Shown piece after piece: positions 24,701 to 36,689 of a stretch of DNA of 64,000 nt (positions within the stretch are counted from its first letter, which is position 1; each line of letters starts with the position of its first letter). The notes under the pieces are model-generated. The model worked only from the letters and a program-made list of their open reading frames with translations. It searched no databases and had not been told where the DNA came from. The stretch is from Trifolium pratense (lineage: Eukaryota > Streptophyta > Magnoliopsida > Fabales > Fabaceae). The stretch lies in assembly GCF_020283565.1 (NCBI RefSeq), contig NC_060061.1, forward strand, positions 25,767,362-25,831,361, given 5' to 3'. A program made the position numbers and the translations under genes.

Positions 24701-25810
24701 ACAAATTATTAGAGTTGAAAACTAACCAGGCACAACTTTGGGTGGATCTTCCTTAGCATCTTGCGAATAAACATACCGTTGTCCTTTATACCAAACCAAA
24801 TTCTGATTTTTTGGTGCATACTTATCCCCATCAGGCAAATTAATATAAAACCCAATAACATCACCTACTCGATAACCTTCAACACCATATTTTTCCCTCA
24901 AAGCCTTATGAATCTTACTACCATCAATATCCCTATACCCAAAACTATTCCCATCATACCCAACAGGTGCCTGCAAATCACCCTTCTCCATCGTCCAACC
25001 CAACCGCGTATGTCCACTCTCCCCTAACCTCACAACCTTTACCTCAAAGTACCAAGCTCCTTCAACCACCCCTCTTGTTGCCCTAACCATTCTATAACCC
25101 TTTGTGCTACCTGCACTCAACCTATCCTCACTCAACTCCACTTTCTCAGCTTTGTATACCTTCGATAAACATATCTTCATATCCGGTGTATCGTCACTTT
25201 TATCCGGAAACCTCTGCACAGGAGTTATCAGAACACTATCTTCACCACCATTTGTATGGCTAGTGCTATTGTTATTATTATTGTTATTGTTGTTTTTGCT
25301 TTTCTTTTTCCCTTTCTTCGATTTAGTTGCCCACACATTATTATTCTTTTTCTTAGTTTTCTTAGCTGTTCCGTTGGTCGGCGTCATTGTTGTTGAAATT
25401 CTCGCAGCAGCATTGTCTATCCCGTTGTTGTCCTCCGGCAATATCATCGGTTCATCCTTAACAGCAGTCAGAGATGACAACTGCTTCTGCTTCTTCGGAA
25501 TCGGTTCTTCTTCGTCTTCATCACCTTCTTCTCTGCTACGCTTCGGTGAATTCTTCTGTTCCGCAGAGCCGTTTGATGCGGCTTCGTCAGAGGAGGGACC
25601 GTCGGAGGGATCAGCCTCCGATTTGCCGTCGTTTTGGTGTTCAGTAGGAGTATCGGAAGGTGTGCTGGTAGTAACCGGAGGCACGTCTGTTGATTCCATT
25701 TCGGTAACGGCGGAGACAGCGAGTTGATCGGCGGCGGTTGTGATGGCGGATTGAAGGTTTTCTTCTTCGTCTTCTTCTTCGTCTTTGTATGTTGCTTGAA
25801 GTGTATCCAT
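21744..25810 (-). CDS. TRO: TRAUCO / ASH2-like SPRY-domain protein
   Basis: Plant homologue of ASH2, a core subunit of COMPASS-like complexes that methylate histone H3 lysine 4; nuclear. Exons on the minus strand: 25810-24727 and 22306-21744, joined in phase across a 2.4-kb GT-AG intron, 548 residues. The start ATG gives [14 protein letters not shown]. The N-terminal half is acidic and low complexity, with a basic nuclear-signal-like KKTKKKNNN...SKKGKKK (150-170) and a run of nine Asn. The SPRY domain spans about 205-415 ([38 protein letters not shown], then in exon 2 [20 protein letters not shown]). After about residue 440 the tail is a 9-residue repeat of the form NEEPNEKKP, encoded by 27-bp tandem repeats, which I do not remember in the Arabidopsis protein. 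It is divergent to the NAD kinase gene. Confidence 0.92.
21765..22072. repeat. 27-bp coding tandem repeat (about 11 copies)
   Basis: The unit TCTTCATTTGGTTTCTTCTC plus ATTCRRC recurs head to tail about eleven times. Left copies are nearly identical; right copies are more diverged (CATTTGAT in place of CATTTGGT). It encodes the acidic/basic NEExNEKK repeat at the C-terminus of the minus-strand TRAUCO protein. Other frames are open too, purely because of the periodicity. Confidence 0.9.
22307..24726 (-). other. Single intron of TRAUCO gene
   Basis: On the minus strand the donor is CCTG|GTTAGT and the acceptor TTGTGCAG|GAAGTG. It splits the SPRY domain. No coding sequence recognised. A palindrome-like CGTGTCAGTGACACATCGAC lies near 24310 and may be part of a dispersed inverted repeat also seen near 48340. 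Confidence 0.8.
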
Positions 25811-27029
25811 TGAAATTAGGGTTTTGAGTGCAAAGGTATTATCGGAGAGAGATTTTCAATCTGAAAAAAGGTTCCGATGAGAGAAGAAGAAAGAGTGAAT
25901 AGAACAAAAATGAGAGAGGATTTGAGAGGGGGTGAAAAATTGGATTGGATTGGGTATTTATTTTTAAGGCCCAAATAGCTAATAATAAGCCCAATATATG
26001 TATTTTGTGAGAACAATAACAAGACACTCCTATTAGCACCTCACTTTGTGTCAATATTAATACACATTCCTATAGAGTGTTTTAATACTTTTTTCAAAAT
26101 AATCTTATTTAAATTTATTTTTTGTAAAGTAATGAATTCATTTTTTTAATACAAAAAAAAATGTTTATTTTTGAAATTTGAACAGATTTCATTTGAGAAA
26201 GCGCTTACAAATTTAGAATTTGATTTGTTTATTTTTTAATTTATTAGAGTGGGATACAATAGTCCACAAATTCTAGCTCAACCGTCACAAATGTTGAAAT
26301 TGCTACTATCGGACGTCATGGTCGGGGTTAGATCACCGGTCCTCTATTTTGTGTGTGTGAGTTTCCAATAACTTATGATTTCGTCTATGTACCAAAAAAA
26401 ATTAAAATATTATAACAAAATGATGGTTTTCACATAGATTAAAATTTTATTTTGTAATTTTTATTTTATTTCGTTGTCACATCTTTGTGCGGTGTTTATA
26501 TTCTCGTCTTATTACGGTGTTCGTTTGATTGAATTGACAGATCAAACTCGGTCGACTAGTTGATCAGCTACTGTTTTGTTTTGTTGCGGTGTTCTGCATA
26601 TGTTGATATATGAAAATTTAGTTATATGATTTGTTCTCGATCTAATATTCCAAAATTATCGAGGTACTAGTTTTATTCAAGAGTATTTTTGAGGAACTGG
26701 GAAAAAAAAAAAAGTCAGTGGAGAAGAGAAAAAGTGAAAATCCCCCGGTGTATGTATGTGGCTTGTTCCTTCCATGATTCCAGCCATATTTTGTACTACT
26801 AGTTACAATAATAATGCTGAAAGCAACGTGTTCTTTGACTTGTCTCTGTGAGAACAGAATAATTAATTAATTAATTAATTAATGATAAAAAGAAACATTG
26901 AAATATAGTATATTTCAAGGTCAATAACTCCCTCCCTCCCCCCCAAACAAGAATTGGTTTGGTGGTAGGTAGTAGTAGTAGTATAAGACCATAAATTCCA
27001 CTTCGATCCAATTCTCAATCCTCTCTTCC
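25811..27029. promoter_or_regulatory. Shared upstream region of divergent TRAUCO and NADK genes
   Basis: The two start codons face away from each other across 1219 bp. The TRAUCO side (25811-25960) and the NADK side (26930-27029) are pyrimidine/purine-rich leader-like sequence. A (TTAA)n run lies at about 26860-26883 and a TAG-repeat at 26968-26981. The middle (about 26235-26400) resembles a SINE-type insertion. Whether the two genes share regulation cannot be told from sequence. Confidence 0.5.
26235..26400 (+). mobile_element. Possible SINE-like insertion
   Basis: CTAGCTCAACCGTCACAAAT, then GGTCGGGGTTAGATCACCGG, then an A-rich end near 26390-26403. The spacing recalls a tRNA-derived head with A- and B-box. 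Divergent and weakly supported. Confidence 0.3.
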
Positions 27030-30000
27030 ATGGCTCCTCACAAGCTCAATTCCAATCCCTCGGTAATTCTCTTTGCTTCATTTCTTCTCTGTTTATTCTT
27101 TTACTATTTCCTGCTACGCTTTTTCCCTTTCTTATTATTAGGTTTTCTTAATTCATCACCTGTTATAGCATAATTCAATTTCTGTTTCAAATTTTACTTT
27201 CATTCTCTTACTGCTTATAGGATCAGTTTCAGTTAGAATTAGAATTAGAATTAGAATGGACTCCTAAGACTCACTGTGTTACTTAATAGTTTTTTTAACT
27301 GTTACATATTAATTAATTTACTGTTTTCACAGGTTTGATGAATTCACAATACTCTATCCGTTTTGTATTATTAGCAAAATTTACTTTGTTGGTTGAATAA
27401 TTGTTGATGTATCTGGTCTAAATTGATGTATCTGGTCTGTCTATAGACCAGATACATTAATTATTCATTCAATGAAGCTAAAAAATGAATTTTGCTTACA
27501 ATACGTAACCGAGGGAGTATGTTGGTATAATTAGGTTATTTGTCAGGTTAGAGGTTTGTTTCTTGGTTTTTCTGATTTTCTTCATGGAACAGGGAAATTC
27601 GAGTGTGTCATCGTGTTCGCAGTCTGAAAATGGTTTTATAAGTTCATTTTCTCTATTTCCTGAGAAAGCAGTGCAAGAGCTTCTTCAATCGCCGATCCAG
27701 GGGTCTGATGATCATCTTATAGAGTTCTCTGAAGCTTTAAGAAGTATGAAAATGATCATATTTTGTTGTAATTATTAATAATATCAACTGCAACAAAATA
27801 TGTGATCTTTGATTGATACAGAGATCTTTGTATCTTTATTTTGTATTGAAACTCTCCTTCTTCTAGCCGTCGCGAAGGCCCTCAGGAAAGTTGCTGAAGG
27901 AAAAGCTTCTGCTCAAGCTGAGGCTGCTGAATGGAAACGTAAATTTGAGTTGGAGAGGACAAGGAATCTACAGTTGGAAGACAAAGGTTCTATAATAATT
28001 GAATTACTATTACTACTAGTTCATGATTGCTTCTGTATTTTGGTACTTTTTGATCATGCAACGGTTGAAATTGTGGGAAAATCGGAAAAATGTTCATCTG
28101 ATTTTTACTTAACTGCAACCTGAATCTTTGTTTGCCGAACAATTTACATCTTTTGATTGCTTCTGCTTATTCATTTCAATTATTTATAATTTCCGTTACT
28201 TTTGATTTTATGTTTTTTATTTTGTACTAATCCAAAATTGCTTGTAGGTGTTTTATTATCGTCTGTAATTTCTGTTTAATTCAATGCAACTTTTGTCGAC
28301 TAGTGGTTAGAATTCAAGTTCTTGTAGTTGTTGTATTTTATCGTTTTGCGATCTATTCTCTCAAAGTGATTTTCTGGCTTCATTTATTATTTTTTGATAA
28401 ATATTTGAAACATTAAAGTCTTTCGTTTCTTCTAAATAAGGAGTGTTTCATTTGTCACCTTTTTTCTGATGTTTGTGCTTTTTTCCCTTGAATTTTCCGA
28501 GTATTCACATGTACATGACAACATCTTGTCATTTAGAATACATCTATCATATATGCTTTCCATCTAAACTGCTACTTTATTTTCTGTCTTTATGTCAACA
28601 TTTGGAGTTTATAACTTTTGTTCCCTGCTTGTTTTTACTATACAGGGAAATCATGCCTTGAGCATCAGGCCGATCTTGATGATGTGAAGTCAAATAACCT
28701 CGCCAAACAACCCACATTATATAACGATGAAGCTAATGGGCAGTCTGAAGAATGTTGTTCAAGGAATGGCATTTGTTCCCATGAGGTTCTTAGGGATGGG
28801 AAACCCGATTCTGATACCAAGATGGTCAGAAAGGTATTTTATAAACTCCTGATTGAAGCAAAATAAATATGTTATTATGATCATTTTGTTGCAGCAGAAT
28901 TTCCTATTGATTCTCTGAAATATTTATCTTCGATGTACATTTGTATCTACACATCTATAGCCATTTTATTGATGTTTCTTGCACCCAAACATCGGTAAGG
29001 CTGAATAGATCACTCTTCAGAGCAGCACAATCTGTTGGTGTTGAGCCTTATGGCATTAAATACAAACGAGCGCTATAAGAAGATAACTGAAAATGGTATT
29101 ACTGGTAAAATATTATAATAATTACTATTGAATTTTATGTATCGCTTTCCAATGCAAGTACTGTCGTGTTTTGAGGAATTTGTCCTACCAAAATTTAATC
29201 GATACCCTCATGGTAATTAGCTATATTTGTTGTGATTCGTTGATAACGTTATAATTACCAATTCAACGTTACTATAACTGATTTATTTTTTGAGGCAGGC
29301 TTCTTTTAAACTTCAATGGTACTGCAAAGGTGAGAAAAGTGATCAGCACAAACATGACATTGTCTCTTTTGAAAGAGGAAATATAACCACAGCAGAGCGC
29401 AGTAGTAAGCAGGTATCTTTTTTATTATTAAGGAGGATTTTACTTTATTGCTTCAAAAATTATTTTGCAATTCATAAGCGTGCACGCCTCTTCTTAAAGC
29501 TTGTCCTCGTGATAGCGTTTTATTTTCCTTTTATTTTATGTATATGTGTTCTAATTTGACATGTCATCTTTATTTCAGATCTCTTTGAAATGGGAGTCAT
29601 GCCCACAGACGGTGCTCATATTGACCAAACCAAATTCAGTTTCAGTTCAAATTCTGTGTGCTGAAATGATTAGGTGTGTATCTCAATAAATTGTTTGTTA
29701 TTAATGTCATATCTTCCAAAGTCAAGTTTTCTTCGTTTTACTATAATATGATGCTGACTTGGCCTTAGACTGTTTCAAAATAATGGAAGATCTTTTTGTG
29801 TAACAGAATTTAGATAAGAGAGCTCACAGGATATTTTAATTCAACTTCCAACTGTTGCAGCTCTAATTCATCTTTCTTGCTTAGTTGTTGTTAGAAAGGC
29901 TTGGAGATCTCTTGCTTAATATACAAGCCAAGAGCAATCTGTGCTTTGAGATTGTAATTCATTCCGTATAAAGTTGGTGTAGGAGACTGAAAATTGTTTC

Positions 30001-33000
30001 ATTTCAAGTTTTACATTTTATGCTTGTTCAAAAAAAAAATTTACATTTTATTAAACTTCTTATCATTTAATATTTACATCTATCCTCAGCCTTTGTATCC
30101 TTCCATGTAATTGTCTTTGGTATGAATCTATAACATGTTATATAACATGAAATTATTCATTTTTAGTATACCTTTTCGGTGCATGACTGACCTTAGTTAA
30201 ATGGTATTATCATTACCAGATGGTTGAGACAGCATAAGAAACTTCAGATATATGTGGAACCACGTGTGAAGGTGGATCTTTTGTCGGAGTCATCATACTT
30301 TAATTTCATAGACACATGGAGTGATGGTAAGCAATCAAATATTTGGTGTCACAAAAGAATACTCACTTGATGTAGTTCACAAAAATGCACAGCTTTTGCA
30401 TCAATTTTATTGTTGGAAGTATACTAGAGTTTTTTTTTTCTCTAGTACTATGTTTGTGGATCCATTGCATATGATAACCTTGTGTAGGTATATACTCTAT
30501 GAATAGAAATCTTATGAAAATAAGCAAACAGTAAATGGCCAAAGATAGTGTAGTGTCACTTCTTCTATTGACTCCTTGTTTAAGATTATATCATTTGTGA
30601 AAAATCATGCATTAAAGCACTAGCTCTTGGGGGTTCCCAATATATATCAATACCAAAGTAATAGTCAACATTTGACGCGAGCCTTGTCTGGCTGTTGTTT
30701 CTCCAACATTTGTATCCTTTATAATTTGATGTGAAGTGTTTCCCTCTCTAGAGCCTCCATGAGACAAAGCTTCTATTGTCACCCTATGGTAGTTTTTTTG
30801 TAAATCATTTAGATCATGTGCAAGTATTGTATGTCCTTATATATATCTTCCTACCTCTATGATTGAGCATCCTGATGTAAATCTTGGTTGTTCTCTGATA
30901 TACAGAACTCTTGTCTTAGTCTTAATAATTCATTAGTTGACTATTCGTTTGTTGCTTTTCAAAGAAAATCTTTTCAGTTTCTTACTTCCATTAGCTAAAT
31001 CTTGTTTCTGATTTATTAAAAAACCCCGTGAAATATATAGTAAGAATTTTCCTGAAGGTTATTACGAGCCTAATGAAACCTAGAGTGCCATACCTTCTAT
31101 AGGTTTCAAATTCATGGCAGGCTATTTTGGCAAGCCATCATCCAAATATAAATACTCGAAAATGATGTTTCTTTATTGTCACTATAGTTTGGCAGTTTTT
31201 CTATAATGTTGTGTGCTTGTGTACACCAAGAGTTTAGCTGATTATTGAGTGGCCCAAATCAATAATATTCTTGAGGAAAATAATATGTTGTATTACATGC
31301 TTCTTGTCTGTTAAGATAATGAACTTCACTGTGTGCATAATGCAATATCTTGTATTATCTTTTTGGTTAACTATCTGATTATAGTAGTTGTGTTGTGTAC
31401 TTATATTATTCTCAAAATTGTAATTGTCTATGAGCATCAATTTTTTGCTTGTAGATAAGGAAATTTTGAAGCTGCACACTAAAGTTGACCTTGTGATAAC
31501 TCTTGGTGGAGATGGGACTGTCCTATGGGTATGTGAAATTGTTTTCAAATAAAGTTTCCTATTGAAGGTCGATAGTCTAACTTCGTGAAACTTGTTAACG
31601 TTGTCACAAGGAAATTGCATACTAGTGCACAACAAGTAACTCTTTCAGATTTCCGTTATTTATCCATACCACTTATGATGGTTATGCATTTTTGAACTTC
31701 TGATTTGTTTTACTGTTTACAGCATATACTGCTAAATACTTTATTTAGCGTCAATGATTCTATGTATTGAGATATATATGTGGTAGGTGAGATACCATGT
31801 CAAAGAAAGTTCGAATTATGCATATACTTAATGTATCAAACAGAATTTTTAACTATTTATTCAAACTAATAGTTTGTTAATAAGTAAAAACTGCTTTCTT
31901 TCATTTTAGAGTTTAAAATTTAATTAACATTTTTGATTTTGGGTTTTCATCCTTTTTAATTTCTGGAACTTAAATTTCCATGATGTTGGACCAAAGGATG
32001 AGCCCACCATCCTGTTAAAGAATTTGGTTACTAAGTCTACTATAATAATATTTGTACATTACTTATCCTAATCTGTGTTGAATATTACATTGTTTTGTGA
32101 TATTGAATATTAATTTATCGCATTCCAAATGTGCAGGCAGCATCTATGTTCAAAGGGCCGGTGCCTCCTATTGTCCCCTTTTCTCTAGGGTCTCTTGGAT
32201 TTATGACTCCTTTCTGTATCCTTCAACTTTGCGATAATGTATATTATCTATTTTTATTAATATCTGTTTTCACTTCTAATTGGAATATGAACTTAACCTT
32301 CCTTCAGATAGTGAAAATTACAAAGAATGCCTTGAATCTGTTTTAAAGGGCCCCATTAGTATTACATTACGACATCGTTTGCTATGTCATGTTGTACGAG
32401 ATGCAGCTAAAAATGAATTTGAAACTGAAGAACCTATACTTGTTCTAAATGAGGTTACTATTGATCGTGGTATATCATCTTACCTCACTAATTTGGAATG
32501 TTACTGTGACAACTCCTTTGTCACATGTGTGCAAGGGGATGGATTAATCTTATCTACAACATCGGGCAGTACTGCATATTCTTTGGCAGCTGGAGGATCA
32601 ATGGTCCATCCTCAGGTACTTTCTTGCAGAGCTTCTTATTCTTATGCATATATTACAGAATTTAATTGATTTTTTTCTTTCTTCTAATTGACAATGAATG
32701 TCTCACTCAGTAAGTTTTAATATCTACAATGTTGTTGGATTACTTTTGTAATTCAGGTTTTTTCGGGAAGCATTTGTTTTGTTGTTTACATGCTATGTTT
32801 CTCATTCTTTTTACCTCTTGCTACTGGATGATACCTGTGATCATATACTTCTTTACGCACATAAGATTTTACAAGGGAAATTTTCGACACACTTTCTAGT
32901 GAAGTTACTTTTTTATCCAAAAATAGATAATGAATGTAGCATTCAGCTTTATCCAAATATTCCAAAATGCATAACAATTGTTGTATGGAGTATGGAGTAT

Positions 33001-33627
33001 AAATTTCAGGTATTTGAAAGAAAATTTTGGATTATGAAGTTTATTGACTGGGATCGCCATGAAAGTTGCAATCTCAGCTTATTTTCCATAATTTGCAATC
33101 TGATTAATAGATATTATTTGCCACTTCATTAGACAAGAATCTTCACTCAGTCTCTTATTGATGGCTGTATGTTTGTTCAAGCGTCATAGAAATATATTTT
33201 ATGATGTTACATTCACTTTAATCTGACAGTGTCAATGTCAAAATTCAGTTTATTCCATGTTCTATCAATATGCTATGCACCTCCATTTGAAACTCGGTCT
33301 TGAAATCTGCAGGTTCCAGGCATTTTGTTTACACCAATTTGCCCACATTCCCTATCTTTTAGGCCATTGATATTACCGGAGCATGTGACTTTAAGGGTAC
33401 AAGTACCATTCAATAGCAGAAGCCCTGCATGGGCATCATTTGATGGCAAAGACAGGAAGCAGTTAGCACCAGGAGATGCATTGGTCTGCAGCATGGCACC
33501 CTGGCCTGTTCCTACAGCTTGTCTGGTTGATTCTACTAACGACTTCTTGCGTAGTATTCACGAGGGTCTTCATTGGAATTTGAGAAAGACACAGTCATCT
33601 GATGGTCCTCGAGAATCTTTCCCGTGA
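27030..33627 (+). CDS. NADK1: NAD kinase (plant NADK1 type)
   Basis: Phosphorylates NAD+ to NADP+ with ATP; the NADK1 branch is cytosolic in Arabidopsis. Exons: 27030-27062, 27593-27743, 27867-27986, 28646-28833, 29299-29412, 29579-29673, 30220-30326, 31455-31528, 32137-32215, 32308-32615, 33313-33627. All are GT-AG and phase-consistent, total 527 residues, close to Arabidopsis NADK1. The first about 200 residues are the plant-specific N-terminal region (SEALRTVAKALR, then [18 protein letters not shown], a probable helix). The catalytic domain follows, with LGGDGT at 286-291 (exon 8), NEVTIDRG at 368-375, and the glycine/serine-rich [20 protein letters not shown] block in exon 10. The C-terminus is [12 protein letters not shown]. 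Start chosen at [11 protein letters not shown] because it is followed at once by a good donor. A Stowaway MITE lies in intron 1. No defect seen. Confidence 0.93.
27352..27517. mobile_element. Stowaway-type MITE in NADK intron 1
   Basis: Starts CTCTATCCGTTTTGTATTA and ends AATACGTAACCGAGGGAG, flanked by TA (27350-27351, 27518-27519); 166 bp. The core contains ATGTATCTGGTCT twice and its inverse AGACCAGATACAT, giving a strong hairpin. Same TA-flanked type as the element at 11559. Confidence 0.75.
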
Positions 33628-34194
33628 CAATCTCATTGTCTTTCTTTTTTATTGGCAAAACTATACTTGGAAATTGACGTGTCATTTGTCAAGATATACA
33701 AATCGGGGTGTTGTAGAAACTATAGAAGCAACTATAAACTGGGTGTACTTGTCTTCATTGTATGATTAGCTACTTCACTTGTAGTAGTAATAATAACTTG
33801 TTAGTTATTACATAGCTAATTTCCTTCGATGATGACGAAGTTGTAGAGATTGAGTCGTGATATATCATGTTACTGTTGTTGACAAGAGAATTGTAACTTA
33901 AAACTGTTGAATCCATTGATTCACATTTAAAATAAACTTAAATGAGTATTTTCTTTATCTCTACTAGTTCTTTGTCCCAAGTTTACTTTTAAAAGAAAAT
34001 TAATTGCAGTCCATATTGTAGATCTATGATCTTTTTTTTTTGACAGATCTATGATCTTTTATTTATTTAAAAATGTTAAAAGATTAAATTGTTAAATTGA
34101 AGATTAAATAGTTAAATAATAAAACAAATGATATTTTAATGTATTAATTATTATTATTTTAATAAGCCAACTAAATTATGTTCAAAAAATTAAG
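33628..34194. other. 3' flank of NADK gene
   Basis: It probably contains the 3' untranslated region to about 33950. AT-rich afterwards. A duplicated GATCTATGATCTTTT phrase occurs at about 34020-34060. No gene. Confidence 0.5.
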
Positions 34195-35171
34195 TACAAG
34201 GTGTGCCTAGTTTAACAAATTTTTTGAAGAAGCCAATAAATATTACTCCTGATCAATATTGATCAAGGAGTAATAACTAAAAAGCATCCTGATTAAGTAC
34301 AAGATGTACCTACTCTAGGATAAAACAAAAAGTTGCTAGAGGGCTAAAAGACTCGTCCCCCAAAATAATTACATCCAAAAAGACAAATAAAAAATAAAAA
34401 ATCAAGTGATTCCAATTCCTAAACAAGATAATAGGTATAACCACCAAGAATTCAAATCATAGCTAAAGTATTCACTTTATCAAGAAGCAATTCCATCGAC
34501 ATTTCCTTTTGAGAGAAAAACCTTTTATTTTGTTCTTTCCAAATAATCAAACAACAAGCCGCCCAAATTGCCATAAAACATTTCCGAGTCTCTTTTTTTA
34601 AATAGATAGCTACTACCAAATTATAAAGCATGATATCGCACATCAATTGAAAAAGCATTACTAATTCTCAACCAATTTGCAATAGCCCTCCAAAGAGAAG
34701 AAAAAAATATAAGTGACTAGTTGTTTCATTAAAGCCGCAACCACTAGAGCAAAGTAAAGAATCCAAATTTGTCATTCCCCTCCTCGCCAGGTTGTCCTTT
34801 GTTGGTAGTTTCTCTTGGACTAGTATCTATGCAAATAATGACACCTTCAAAGGAAGAAAAAAAAAACTATTCCAAATCACCTCGTGTTGCTCCAGCTCAC
34901 CTACTTGACCCTCGTTAGATAACAAATGATAAGCTTCTTTGAGCGAATGACCTTCACAAGGATTATGTTGTCATTTCCAAGAGTCAGTCGTGTTTACCTG
35001 CAAAAAAGTATTCTCCAGAGCAGCACACCAAGCCACAACAAGGTCCTCCTCCCAAGCAAACAACCATCTTCGCCACCTCCACCCTGACAAATTAAAAAGT
35101 CTACCAAAACTATCACACAAAGGAGCCTCCCCCAACCATCTATCCTTCCAAAATAACTTATTTTCCCCCAT

Positions 35172-35366
35172 TTCCCACTACCCTCCTAACATTCTCCTCA
35201 AACCACCTTCCTACACACAAACCAACTCCGTTTGCAACATCTGAAAAATCTCTCCGCCAAATAAACGCTCTTCCCACCCTCCTAACATTCTCCTCAGACC
35301 ACCTTCCTACACTCAAACCAACTCCATTTCTAACATCCGATAAATCTCTCCACCAAATAGACGCTC
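35172..35366. repeat. Tandem duplication of about 97 bp inside L1 fragment
   Basis: CCCTCCTAACATTCTCCTCA occurs twice with the same downstream order (CCACCTTCCTACAC, CAAACCAACTCC, AAATCTCTCC, CCAAATA, ACGCTC). The copies differ at scattered positions. Confidence 0.8.
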
Positions 35367-35370
35367 CCCG

Positions 35371-35417
<47 letters not shown>
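35371..35417. repeat. Poly-C homopolymer of about 47 nt
   Basis: Uninterrupted C run (G on the L1 coding strand) next to a CCCCG pentamer. Very long for plant DNA. The parallel L1 copy at 39207-41473 has ordinary coding sequence for GRLRDGGRRGSLWW here. Confidence 0.9.
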
Positions 35418-35422
<5 letters not shown>

Positions 35423-35990
35423 AATTTTTCCATCTTCCAACCCATATTTCGCAACTAGCACCATATACCACAAACTCTCTTGATTCACATGCATCTTCCA
35501 ACACCATTTACTCAACAATGAATAATTAAACTCCCCAATCTTACGCACCCCTAAACCTCCTTGTTGTAAACAAATTTTATCCCAACTAATTCAATTACTT
35601 TTTCGAGATTCTTCACTTTCCCCCTATAATTTTTTTTTTTAAAAAAAAAGAGAGATTCAAAGAAAGAAATTATACTTGTTGGGGCCTTGAAGAAAGAAAA
35701 TAAATAAATCGAAATCGAAGACAAGACAAATTTTAGCATAACAAGACGACCACCCGTGGACAAAAATATGCTCTTCCAACTAGAAAGCTTTTTACAAATA
35801 CGATCAACCAATGGAGACCAAAAATCTAATCGACGAGGATTACCTCCTATTGGAAGACCGGGTAAATAGAGGAAACCCGTCCAATCTTACAATTTAAGGT
35901 AAAGGCTGCATCTACCAGGCAAGTATCTGAAATATTGACCCCAGTCAAAAGACTTTATGAAAGTTACATACAGAAAACGTTACAAATACC

Positions 35991-36351
35991 TCAATCAACA
36001 AAATACCTATTGTTAATTCCTAAACAAGTCAAAGGATTAGTCAACCACGAATGCAACATATAATTAAATTCCTTCTTCCGCGACTTCATAATGGTATGTT
36101 TTTTAAGAAAGTCATTTAAAACATGATACGCGAACTTTTTGAAGAAAAAAAATAGGGACCAAAATTTTGTAACTAGCTATCCTAATAATATATATATTTA
36201 ACCACCACATGAGTTTATATGCCAAAAGAAAAAAAAAAGTTAAAAGACATCCTCTTGTTTGATAGGTGTTTTTTTGTCTTATTTTGACACTTCTAATCTC
36301 TCAAACAACTACTAAGCGAACTTTATTAACAATAAAAATTGCCAAAACAAT
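35991..36351. other. AT-rich flank left of copia insertion
   Basis: No gene recognised. It may include diverged upstream L1 sequence to about 36090. The 5-bp duplication ATTTC of the copia insertion starts at 36352. Confidence 0.4.
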
Positions 36352-36356
36352 ATTTC

Positions 36357-36556
36357 TGTTATGAATAATATAGATGTGGATGTCCATTAGTCTAGGCCCA
36401 TATTCTTGGCCCATGTAATCTCCTATATATATGACTATCTCACAATGTAAAAGATACACCTTGAATAGAACAATACAATAGTCTATTCTCTCTTCTCTTT
36501 CTCTCATTCATCTCTTCATCTTTATTCTTGTTATTCTCTAGGAATAGTTCATAACA
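36357..36556 (+). repeat. Left LTR of the 200-bp-LTR copia element
   Basis: Begins TGTTATG and ends CATAACA. It contains TCCTATATATATGAC as a likely TATA region and a TC-rich stretch before the end. Confidence 0.9.
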
Positions 36557-36570
36557 CGTTATCAGCACGA
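36557..36570 (+). promoter_or_regulatory. Copia primer-binding region
   Basis: CGTTATCAGCACGA directly follows the LTR. This is a form I recall from several plant copia lineages and probably pairs with an internal part of initiator tRNA-Met. Confidence 0.55.
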
Positions 36571-36689
36571 TAGTCTCTCCCCTTTCAAGAAAGGTATAGC
36601 AACAATGAGAAGTGACAATTTTATTTTATCTATGATTTTTTATTCTATTTTTTCAGATTTTTTTTCTCGTTTTTGTATATTGATTCACA

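Larger units (their letters stand above)
34195..35990 (-). pseudogene. Decayed L1 LINE fragment (reverse transcriptase 3' part to zinc-knuckle-like domain)
   Basis: Minus-strand pieces in L1 order: LPIGGNPRRLDFW (about 35860), the GGRLVMLKFVLSS block (about 35740), KWCWKMHVNQESLWY (about 35480), WWRDLSDVRNGVG (about 35340), and the RVT-zinc-binding-like C-terminal part (WAACCLIIWKEQNKRFF, about 34540). The frame is broken repeatedly. A 47-nt poly-C run (35371-35417) sits between the GKIKEG and SIWWRD parts. A segment of about 97 bp is tandemly duplicated (35172-35270 and 35271-35366). Two L1-type 3' ends (ACAAGGTGTGCCTAG near 34200 and a variant near 34300) suggest overlapping insertions. It is homologous to the better-preserved L1 at 39207-41473. 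Confidence 0.75.

Noticed and set aside
25104..25727. 207-codon plus-strand ORF, Leu/Ser/Phe-rich
   Set aside because: Exact antisense of TRAUCO exon 1 low-complexity coding sequence, with no promoter, splice or domain support.
28981..29090. Possible extra NADK exon
   Set aside because: No consistent acceptor/donor pair keeps phase, and joining exon 4 directly to exon 5 gives the expected family sequence.
35158..35548. Glycine-run ORFs on the minus strand
   Set aside because: The Gly run is produced by the poly-C homopolymer inside a dead L1 fragment; not a glycine-rich protein gene.
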